A stretch of 64,000 nucleotides of DNA, taken from the NCBI GenBank assembly GCA_012934845.2, contig WNNJ02003366.1:22340-86339 (forward strand), given 5' to 3'. Below are positions 55,560-64,000 of this stretch, one piece after another. The translations under genes were made by a program, and so were the position numbers. This DNA comes from Pomphorhynchus laevis (taxonomy: Eukaryota; Acanthocephala; Palaeacanthocephala; Echinorhynchida; Pomphorhynchidae). The number at the start of each line of letters is the position of its first letter. The stretch's first letter is position 1. The notes below the pieces were generated by a model that was not told the DNA's origin, ran no database searches, and saw only the letters and a program-made list of their open reading frames with translations.

Positions 55560-58492
55560 ATATACAATATTTTTCTAGTCAACCACTAGTCCGGGTGTCA
55601 GGTCGCGGATGCAGTGCACGAATCAAAATACTCCGGACATCGCGATCCTGAGCGACAAACCAGAGTTCTCTTTCAGATAGCCCAAGGCGGTCTTTGGCCA
55701 TATTCAAGATTTGATCTCGCAACTTGTACCGAGGAAGGCGATCCCAAGAAATCTTCAGAACGTGTCCTAGCCACCTCAGCTGACTTCGATGTGGAGAAGC
55801 AGCAACTTTACTACGAGTTCATCCTGGATGACCGAATTCCTAATCTTATCTCCAATGCTAAGACCGGTCATACCGCGAAAAAACCTCATTTCGGTCTCCT
55901 GTATCCAATATATTATCCTTTCGATCATAACCCAAAGCTCATGACCATAGGTTAAGATAGGAAAGAATATTGCGTGGTAAACAGAAAGCTTCGCCCGAAG
56001 ACTGAACTCCCGCTTCACCATGACATACCTGTACAAAGAACGCATTGCTGCGTTAGCTGCACAAATCCGCTTCCCAATCTCCTTGGTGTTCCTGCAGTCC
56101 CATGAGAACAATACCCCAAAATACTTGAAATCCTCCATCTTTTACCCAATCCGGATTGATATTGGCACCTAAATCTGAGACGAACACATAGAGACAGTAT
56201 TGGAGGTACTAACCAACATCCCTGCCACTTGCCATTCTCTCGTGAATCGATCTAGTAGGCAATGCAAGTCCTCAGAAGAAGCCAACAAGACAACGTCATT
56301 CGCAAAAGGCAGAGATGACATCCTGATGGAACCGAACTGAAGACCGACATTCGTCAGAGCAACCTGTCCCGAAATTTTGTCCATGTAAACAAGGAACAAA
56401 AGTGGAGACAAACGACAACCCTGACGAAGCCTAACGCCTATTTGAAATGATTCAGATTTCTTACCTAGAACACGAACACAACTCATACTTTGTTCATACA
56501 TATAAGCCACAACTAAGCGTAGATAGTGTGGTACTCCATACATCCTAAGTATCTCCCATAACCTCTCTCGCGGAACTCGGTCGAACGCCTTCTCCAAATC
56601 TACAAACAACACGTAGACCGGTTGAGCGAACTCCCAAGATCGTTCAAGGATAGTTGAGGGAGCAAGATCTGATCCTTAGTTCCACGACTTGGACGAAAGC
56701 CGCGTTTTCCACTTACAACTGTCCCTCAACTATAAGCCGTATCCTTAATTCAAGAATCCTAGCAAATAGCTTACCAGTTTGGCTAAGAAGAGTGATGCCC
56801 CGTTAATTGGAACACACTCTTCGGGCACCTTTCTTATAGATCGGTACCACACTCCATTTCGCAACTTACTAGGAACCTTGCCCGATTTCAATGCAATGTT
56901 GAAGATCCGTGTTAGCCACTTCATGCCAACAACGTCGAGAGCCTTTAAAGCTTCAGGTCGAATCTCGTCTACACTAGAAGACTTGTCATTACGAAGTTTC
57001 TTAACAACAGCAATGACTTCTTCCAATGAAATGAGCTCTTCTGTTGGTTCTAAAGGCTCTACTTCTACTAGAGAAGGCATATTCATCGGATTAAGGAGAC
57101 TCTTAAAATGTTCTTTCCAACAATCAAGAATTTCTTCAATATCAGTCAGCATAGATTCTCTCTTGTCATAGACAGTTTGAGGAGTTTTCTGCTTTCCAAC
57201 ACGAAGGTCCCTGATCGTTCTCCAGAACATATTTGAAGCTGACCTATAATAAAGTTCTAAGTTCTCTCCAAACTTCTCCCAAGCCTCCTTCTTCGCTTCA
57301 GTAACTGCTCGAGCTCAAGCTCTCTTTGCTTTTCGGTACTTGTCTACATCTTCCACTGATTTATCTGACAAAGTTGCCTTATAAGTCAGCTTCTTCTGTT
57401 AGGCAAAATCTCTAACTGTTGGTGTCCACCAAGCAGCTAAAGTATTTCTCCCGCGACAAGCACCTAATGCCTTCGAGCCACAACTTTTCACAGTTGCTTT
57501 GGCAAGCGAGGATCTGAACATCACGTATTCCTGATCAATGTTCTTTACCTTTTCTGGCAACCGAGAGAAGTTCTACCGAATGTAGCCTGAAAAACGTTCT
57601 TTGACAGAAACATCTACTAGACGATCCCAGCACGCCCTCGTACAATATTTGGGTTTACCAGGATTGTCTAGCATCCGATCTGGCCATCGAAGTTTACTAA
57701 CTACAAGGTAACGATCGGTTAACAGCTCAGCTCCTCTCTTCACACGAGTGTCCAGAACATAACGTCGCAGATCAGATGAAACGATTACAAAATCGATCAT
57801 TGATATTTGACTGAGAGAATCTTGATGCCATGTGCATCTATGGATCTCCTTATGTTCAAACATGGTGTTGGTTATGTACATATTGTTACGAGAACAAAAG
57901 TGCAATAATTCAACACCACTTGCATTCAATCAGAAAGTCCGTTCCTCCCGAACACTCCCTTCCATGTGCTACTGTCGCTACCAACATGAACATTGAAGTC
58001 ACCCAATAGAACGAGGGAATCTCCAACAGGATTACTATCAAGCAGAGCCTGAAGATCTTCCACGAAGGATGCGTATTCCGAGATAATGTTGGGAGAATAC
58101 GCGCACACAGCAGTTGTCCTCTTTCCCTCTTTGATTAAAAGTCTCAGAGACGCCGGCATTTCGTTCACTGGCTTAAACCTCTTAACCACGAACAACAACC
58201 ATGGACTTGTAAGTATCTCTACACCCGCCTGTCGTCGCTTTCCATTAATAACCCCCGAATAATTCAAGGTTCAACCTTGATCCAAAAGTTTAGTTCCAGT
58301 TCCAGAATAGCGAAGATAAGTCACTTTGACTATTTCTGGACAGAAGCGAACCATCTCTTCAACTAATTCTGGTTCCTTTCCCGCCAGCGAGATGGCATTC
58401 CACTTTTCTACACGAAGGCTAATCCGCTTCTGATGTTGATTGCTCTTTCGCTGTCTCCGTACAACTGCCTGGTCAGAAGTGAACGAGAACAA
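55560..58492 (-). pseudogene. RTE-clade LINE (Rex3-like), full coding span but frame-broken
   Basis: Minus strand, in order: WNAISLAGKEPELVEEMVRF (58400; start of APE endonuclease), GVINGKRRQAGVEIL, DSLVLLGDFNVHVGSDSSTW, ITNTMFEHKEIHRCTWHQDS, MIDFVIVSSDLRRYVLDTRV, SSVDEIRPEALKALDVVGMK (before RT), MLFVDLEKAFDRVPRERLW (catalytic Asp), RLRQGCRLSPLLFLVYMDKI, SSLPFANDVVLLAS (FAND in place of FADD), MEDFKYFGVLFSWDCRN, LTYGHELWVMIERI, and the C-terminal RWLGHVLKI region with HPRPD near 55600. The order and text match Rex3/RTE pol closely. At least six frame breaks or stops show that it is inactive. One ORF only, as usual for RTE. Confidence 0.85.
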
Positions 58493-58835
58493 AAGTGCAA
58501 TAATTTAACACCACTTGCATTCAATCAGAAAGTCCGTTCCTCCCTAACACTCCCTTCCAAGTGCTACTCTCGATACTAACATGAGCATTGAAGTCACCCA
58601 ATAGAACGAGGGAATCTCCAACAGGAGTACCATCAAGCAGAGCCTGAAGATTTTCCACGAAGGCTGCGTATTCCGAGAAAATGTTGATATGCACACACAT
58701 CTCCTTTTCCTCTTTGACTAAAAGTCTCAGAGACACCATGGCTTTCGTTCACTGGGTTAAACCTCTTTACCATGAACGACAACCGGGAACTTGTAAGTAT
58801 CCATATACGAAGGCTGCGTATTCCGAGATAATATG
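58484..58835 (-). repeat. Duplicated endonuclease segment of the RTE-like LINE
   Basis: About 345 bp repeat 57888-58235 in the same orientation, 596 bp apart, with about 10 percent differences and an internal deletion. It encodes DSLVLLGDFNAHVSIESSTW and related text. It starts exactly where the first copy's N-terminal part ends, so it is either a tandem duplication or a second, 3'-truncated copy. A small third piece (CGAAGGCTGCGTATTCCGAG) follows at 58803-58822. Confidence 0.8.
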
Positions 58836-59035
58836 ACAAATTCATATCGTTTGATATATAAGAGTAAAGCTTACTTAATTATGTTTTCTACAAATTAGCT
58901 TATCAAAATATACCATTTACACTTTTTTCCTATTTTAAAATTAAAAAGTAAAAAAAATTAAACTGATTATGCTTGGATCCACAAAATCAAGGCTTACTAT
59001 ATTAAGGTATGTTCTAGAGCACACGTGCATTCGCC

Positions 59036-59322
59036 GGACCGCGGAATGGATAAGTCCCGCTGAGCATTTTCATATTGTCCGCCGCTAGAATTTGAAGCTG
59101 ACATATTCGGATGGGTCAAGTTTATTTTAGTTTAATCGCTTAAATAAGAGGAGGATGAAATTGTGGCCTCCAAAGTATCCGAGGTTGACCATCCCTATTC
59201 TATAACATAGAAATTGATTTATAAAAACAAAAGTTTATAATTACAGATTTTTGAATTTACTCATAAGTCGTAAAATTTGAATTTTATTTTTTAAAACCTC
59301 ATTAGCTCCAACACTAACTCAC
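59036..59322 (+). repeat. SINE-like repeat, copy A
   Basis: Starts GGACCGCGGAATGGATAAG, has CCGCCGCTAGAATTTGAAGC, TGGGTCAAGTTTATTTTAG, a GACCATCCCTATTCTA block, an AT-rich body and the end TTAGCTCCAACACTAACTCAC. It matches copy B at 60677-60972 along its length. It has no coding capacity. Confidence 0.8.
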
Positions 59323-59462
59323 ATCTAATACATCATATTGAATGACTTTGCTCGATAACTTAAAACTTTTATATTATTGTAAAATGAAAATCAAGAACTA
59401 AAAGGATTTATCGTGTTACCTTATAATTACCTTTTAGTAAAATATTAATTATATATTTGAAG

Positions 59463-62400
59463 ATGGCTAACAAAAGTGATAAATCATTCAAAAATAAAAA
59501 CGCAAGTACAATTCTTCCTCGTGCGTTTCTTACAGAACAGGAAATCGATAAAGCACGGCAAGAAAGACAAATGGAATGGGAGCGAGTGAGAAATGCGACT
59601 GATCCCATTGGTCAGTAAATTATTTTATTTTGGTAAAATCGAACTGAATTTTAGAAGCTCCGCCTGAAATGTTCGATTGTAGACCCCTGTACGAGCGACT
59701 GCGTGAACAACAGGAAAAGAAGAGAATATCGTTCGAAGAACAGTATGCTCAAAGTAATGCCTATGGCAAGGGAATTTTTATTAATCTATGATTTATATAA
59801 TCATAGATTTAAGATTAATAGATTTAATTAAACTCAAATCATAGAGTTAAGACTTTAATCGTAAATTATTTGTATAATAATATGATTATATGATATATAT
59901 GATATTTATATGATTATAAAAATAATTTGTCTTTTCAATTAGTAAATTTTTTATTTAAATTATTTTATTATAATTAATTAACGAATAATTAATATATTAA
60001 TTTATTAGGTTTATTTATTTAAATTATATCAATTTGAATTATAATTTTATTTGTAAAATTATATTAACACAACTGTCATTCAATAAATTAGAATCTTGAA
60101 TAGAGAACCAAGCATTGCAGTCACACGACAATTCTAAAACACGTAAAAACTTGGTCGTTCGACAACTTGCATTTCTCATCGATGATATTAGTTTGCATAA
60201 CTTTTCCTGGTGGTCATTCGGAGATACTTGGCTAATTTGGTTGCAGAATGCTAATTAATAGCATAGATAACCAAAATTTGTGACATTTTGCCGGATGCTT
60301 TCTATTACGAAACTTGATTAACTTGGTTATCTAATACATATTCAATTTTTAACTTGTATAACTGCAGTTTTGCTAAAATATTAAAATTAAGATGAATTTA
60401 AAATTCGCAAAGATAATTGTCAAAGATTTGCAGATAGGAATTTTTATTTGACTTGTTAATTGTACCATTTGACGAAAATGTGATACACGGACTGTTAAGA
60501 TCGTTTCAATTGGCATGCGATCTTAACTTTGCTTTAAACACTAAAAATTCATCTGATTGTTCTATAAACATATAAATATTGTTTTCAATACTTTTTTGCT
60601 CAGTATATTCCGATGGTTTGGATAAATGGTATTAAAATAGTTTTACATAATGATAGAGGTATATTCATTCATATATCAGGACCGCGGGCTGGATAAGACC
60701 CACTAAACATTTTCATATGGTCCGCCGCTAGAATTTGAAGCTGGCATATTCAGGTGGGTCAAGTTTATTTTAGTTTATCCGGTCTCTTAAGTAAGAGGAA
60801 AATGAAATTATGGGACTCGAAATATCCGTCCTTGACCATCCCTATTCTAAAACATTAATTTATAAAAACAAAAATTAAAATTTTTAAAATTTTTAATGTT
60901 TAATTTCTCATAAGTCGTAAAATTAAAATTTTCCCTCTTTAAACAACTCATTAGCTCCAACCCTAACTCACCGAGGTATATTAATTCATATATATAAGAC
61001 CTAATATATAAGATCTTTTATAAGGTCCTTTTAATAAAGGCGTATTCCGACACTTAGACAATTAAACAAAGTGTCGGAAACGCCTTTATTCACAATGTCA
61101 CACAGGCAACCGAAACGACCAGTGTGTACATCATTCTACTGATGAGTGTTGCCGGGTACTCATCATTTCGATGCTGAAGTGGTCGTCTAGAAGTGACATG
61201 GTGATTGAAAGTCGTGAATCGAAGTCCAGTCTATCAAGCAACACCATTTAGTATAAATGCCGTATTTCGTAAGAAATCCTGGACCGTTGTCTACTCAGCA
61301 CATCCGTGCACCTCTATTATACCTGCCGTATCCATTTAGGATCCAACGAGTGCAGCGACAATTCAGCAACAACCTCTGCCTAGTGTTTAAGGATGGTCCG
61401 CACAGCAATTCGATCTGGTAAAGAGCGTAAGCCTCAGTCAATTAAGCAAAGTGTCGGAAACGCCTTTATTCACAATGTCACACAGGCAACCGAAACGACC
61501 AGTGTGTACCTCATTCTACTGATGAGTGTTGCCGGGTACTCATCATTTCGATGCTGAAGTGGTCGTCTAGAAGTGACATGGTGATTGAAAGTCGTGAATC
61601 TAAGTCCAGTCTATCAAGCAACACCATTTAGTATAAATGCCGTATTTCGTAAGAAATCCTGGACCGTTGTCTACTCACACATCCGTGCACTACTATTATA
61701 TATACAATAACGATTACAATTGCAATATATATATTGTTTTTGCTAAAAATCGCTTGAAAGTGTGGTGAAGGAGCCAAAGCTGGCTACGATTGATTTTTTG
61801 ATATATATATATATATATTAAAATTAGAATATATATATATTATATTAAAATAAGAATTTAATTAAAATTCTCTATATATAAAGAGAAGCAGGTAGGTGTA
61901 ATAGACAGTCCTCGTTGAATCAAACCTCGAAAGCTAGGCAAGGAAGATAAGAAAATGTCACCATATTATTTCAAACGTTTCGGCTTATAAAAAGCCTTCG
62001 TCAGTGTCTGTGCAACATTTTAAAAGCAAATTCATTACGAAGCATTTTAAAAGCAAATTCAACGGGACATCCATTGTGGTACCCGAAATTTTCGTGTCGG
62101 TGAAGAACGTCTCATTATATCATATTGGTTATCAATATATGTATTTGTATAATGATAGAGGTATATATTCTATCAAACAGATATTTTGTTGTCATAAAAA
62201 TAGATTTTGCTATAACTCATACTTTTATCAGAAATAATCGAGAATGGTTGCTTTTTAAAATTTTACTGTTTGATACAATTTGTAAATTTTACTGGAATAC
62301 TTAATTGAATCCCATTTTTAATGAAACCAGCAGAAAAGATAAATTATTAAACTCCAATGAAAAAATGCACTCTATTAAAAAAGCACTAAATTTATTTCAA

Positions 62401-63751
62401 TTTTTTTAAAAAGGCATTTTATTTAAATATTGTTTTAATAAAATAAAATATCAATTCGAATTATTCCTGCAATCATGACAGTGGTTTTGATGAAAATTCT
62501 TAGCCATCGTATCGTCTTATTTGCCACACGTATACACATTAAAGCTGTCTTCGCCAATGCAATGTGGATTTGCATTTTAAGGGAGTGCTTTGCAGCTAGG
62601 TTTTATATAAAACCTAGCTGCAAAAAAGGTTTTATAAAACCTAGGTTTTATAAAACCTAGGTTTTATAAAACACGGTGAGTTATTTGTTCCTACTTCATC
62701 GTTGGCTACGATGAGTATGGGAGAAAATAACGATCGTTCTGATCTTAATATTCGTTCTCGGTACTTCGATAATTTTCTAGACTCGTGGAAACTCAATGAA
62801 TTTGTAGTTCGATCTAGAAAATAAGATGAAGTAAGATTATTAAAAATATTTTCATTAAGGAGCATATTGTCCAAGTTCAAAATGCAGAACTTGGACACTT
62901 GCATTGTCTAAAAAATATAGAAGGACATTTATAGAAAGACACTTGCATTGTCCTTCTATAAAACGAAGATAAATGTTTGTCAAAAAATGGTGATCATAAT
63001 AATTAGACTAAAGAACTTTATTAGTTAATTAATAATTATTAAAAATAATCTAATCTGATCTTTTTTGTGCTGGATTTGATTATTTGATATTATTTTTAGG
63101 AAATACAATTAAAGGTTTGGACGAAGATGAATTTCATTTCCTTAGCGATATTGATAAGATGAAAGCTGAAAATGATAAGAGGATTAAAAACGAAGAAAAT
63201 AAGTTGCTGGAAGAATTTCGACAACAACGAAAGAAGCAATTTCCTGACCAACCTGAATCAAAACTAGACCCATTTGATCTAGTCTCAAGCACGCAACATG
63301 CTCCAGAAGGAACTGCTAGTATATGTAGAACGTCGAATCAGCTAAAGCTGCTCACCAGTGCCGTCAAACGAAAACTGTACGTTCTATAGGTATGCTAATA
63401 TAATCTATATTAACAATCAGATTTTAAATTAAAAGGCCTTCTTCAAACACGAAAAATTCAAGTACGGATTTGGAAACTAGTTGTAAGAAGGCAACTCTAA
63501 GCCGATGTAGGCCTCTTTCTGGCATACAGCGAATATCAGCGATTAAAAAATGTCTTCCCGGATTTGAATCATCTCCATCTATCACCACCTCAACATCAGA
63601 TTCGAATTCTTCAGACGACGGTGAAAAAAAGTCATCAACTAGATGGCAACGGCCTTCTTCAGTTAATACTAAAACTAAGAAGACAGACAATAAAAAATGT
63701 AAACACGAATCTTCAAGTGATAGTCAAACATCTGGCGAAAGCGATAATTAG
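59463..63751 (+). CDS. PSME3IP1: PSME3IP1/NIP30 (FAM192A) homologue, 4 inferred exons
   Basis: A nuclear protein which, in mammals, binds the proteasome activator PA28-gamma (PSME3) through its C-terminus. Exons inferred: 59463-59610, 59655-59753, 63100-63376, 63436-63751; 840 nt, 279 aa, phases consistent. The conserved NIP30 domain is split over exons 1-3: RAFLTEQEIDKARQERQMEW, TDPI, APPEMFDCRPLYERLREQQE, KRISFEEQYAQ, then KGLDEDEFHFLSDIDK (human: RGLDEDETNFLDEV) and a charged coiled region. The C-terminus has ISAIKKCLPGFESS followed by a Ser/Asp-rich tail (SDSNSSDDGE), as in the human GILPGLGAY and SSDSE region. An alternative donor at 59615 would insert Gly-Gln. Exon 3 end and exon 4 start are the least certain. 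Intron 1 has 44 bp, intron 2 3.3 kb. Confidence 0.88.
60656..60993 (+). mobile_element. SINE-like repeat, copy B, with 21-bp target duplications
   Basis: The element body is about 60677-60972 (296 bp), similar to copy A. It is flanked by GAGGTATATTCATTCATATAT at 60656-60676 and the same 21-mer with one mismatch at 60973-60993. Direct repeats of that length are typical of target-primed reverse transcription. I see no clear tRNA-type A and B boxes. It lies in intron 2 of the PSME3IP1-like gene. Confidence 0.75.
61034..61705 (+). mobile_element. Pair of LTR-like direct repeats around a short internal region (TRIM-like fossil)
   Basis: Two direct repeats of about 260 bp (61055-61318 and 61446-61700), nearly identical, start TGTCGGAAACGCC and contain a TATA-like TAGTATAAATGCC. 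Between them lie about 125 bp. This resembles a terminal-repeat miniature element or a collapsed LTR retrotransposon; the high identity suggests a fairly recent origin. On the left an inverted copy of the first 20 bases (61036-61057) faces the first repeat. The family is not known to me. It sits in intron 2 of the PSME3IP1-like gene. Confidence 0.65.
61977..62004 (-). ncRNA. Hammerhead-ribozyme-like core
   Basis: On minus: CTGACGA, then a stem (GGCTT, loop, AAGCC), then GAAAC. These are the two conserved boxes of the hammerhead ribozyme joined by a possible stem II. Hammerhead motifs occur in the terminal repeats of Penelope-like elements, and this spacing fits. Stems I and III were not convincingly found, so self-cleavage is not claimed. 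No Penelope coding sequence is adjacent; the RT fragment lies at 49010-49650. Confidence 0.5.
62590..62672. repeat. Palindromic tandem repeat, 16-bp unit
   Basis: Unit TTTTATAAAACCTAGG, repeated about four times with variants (TTTTATATAAAACCTAGC at the start and a GCAAAAAAGG spacer). Each unit is itself a palindrome about TTTTATAAAA and CCTAGG. A single unit of it (AAACCTAGG) does not resemble a telomere repeat. In intron 2 of the PSME3IP1-like gene. Confidence 0.75.
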
Positions 63752-64000
63752 ATTTTGTTTCATTATATGCGAAAACTGAAAGACAGTTATGGCATTTATG
63801 ATGTGATATTTTATATCATCTTAGCTTCAGTAGCCTTCTTTTGAATTAAGAAAATGAACAAATGCAGTACTACTCTTTTCACTAAAAGTAAATTATATTT
63901 CGATTAGATAACGGAAATGTTTGAGGCAATTTTAAAATCATTATTATTTTTTATTTTATTAATTATTTCAACATTAGTATTTAATTTTATTTATTTATAA
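63752..64000 (+). other. Probable 3' UTR and downstream of the PSME3IP1-like gene
   Basis: AT-rich sequence after the stop. No clear AATAAA signal; variants could lie in the A/T-rich stretches. No other feature seen. Confidence 0.35.

Noticed and set aside
61135-61170. CTGATGAG motif in the LTR-like repeat as hammerhead
   Set aside because: The bases after the stem do not give GAAA, so the core is incomplete; the stem is only a local inverted repeat.
63361-63395. End of the PSME3IP1-like protein at the TAG near 63387
   Set aside because: A GTACGT donor at 63377 and an AG acceptor at 63435 keep phase and lead to the conserved C-terminal LPGFES and Ser/Asp-rich tail, which the early stop would lose.

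Overview
The window is nuclear DNA of an AT-rich multicellular animal. Two spliced host genes are recognisable by protein similarity: a CDK11/PITSLRE kinase gene (12 inferred exons, + strand, 29133-36884) and a PSME3IP1/NIP30-type gene (4 inferred exons, + strand, 59463-63751). Introns range from 44 bp to over 3 kb. No bacterial operons, rRNA or tRNA were recognised. The phylum cannot be fixed from the sequence alone. The repeat mix (CR1-like and RTE/Rex3-like LINEs, elements with a restriction-like endonuclease, a Penelope-like RT, hAT, Tc1/mariner, Gypsy) suggests an invertebrate.

Layout. 1-1060: decayed hAT (ZBED-like) transposase, - strand. 1065-3230: AT-rich, repeats only. 3230-5050: Gypsy fossil. 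5090-9840: two LINE remnants on -, one split by a hAT deletion derivative with perfect 8-bp target duplications. 9843-10395: LINE-B fragment. 11079-15109: LINE-A, almost intact, -. 15786-22105: LINE-B copy 1 on + with a composite 5' end and a tandemly repeated 3' end. 22683-25540: two C-terminal remnants of RLE-type retroelements with a ubiquilin-derived fragment between them. 25866-28190: LINE-D, +. 29133-36884: CDK11, with a LINE-B fragment and two foldback MITEs in its introns. 37200-38450: duplicated unidentified repeats. 38480-40480: RTE-like remnant split by a Tc1/mariner element. 41565-46170: LINE fragments, including a LINE-A/LINE-B chimera. 46170-49000: mostly unrecognised. 49010-49650: Penelope-like RT. 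49925-50412: two repeats. 50510-55004: LINE-B copy 2, -, nearly intact, with a 13-bp tandem array as its 5' UTR. 55560-58835: RTE/Rex3-like LINE, -. 59036-64000: PSME3IP1-like gene whose large intron holds a SINE-like repeat, an LTR pair and a hammerhead-like motif.

How it fits together. The host content is small: one nuclear kinase tied to transcription and splicing, and one proteasome-activator partner. The rest is a record of retrotransposition. At least seven LINE lineages occur. Elements LINE-A, -B and -F share a layout: ORF1 with an N-terminal Cys-rich finger (seen in A and B) and a basic RRM-like C-terminus, overlapping an ORF2 with an APE endonuclease and RT. The most interesting signals concern LINE-B: different tandem arrays used as 5' UTRs, a GC-rich hairpin kept in every tail, an A/B template-switch chimera, and conversion of its 3' end into a 456-bp tandem array.
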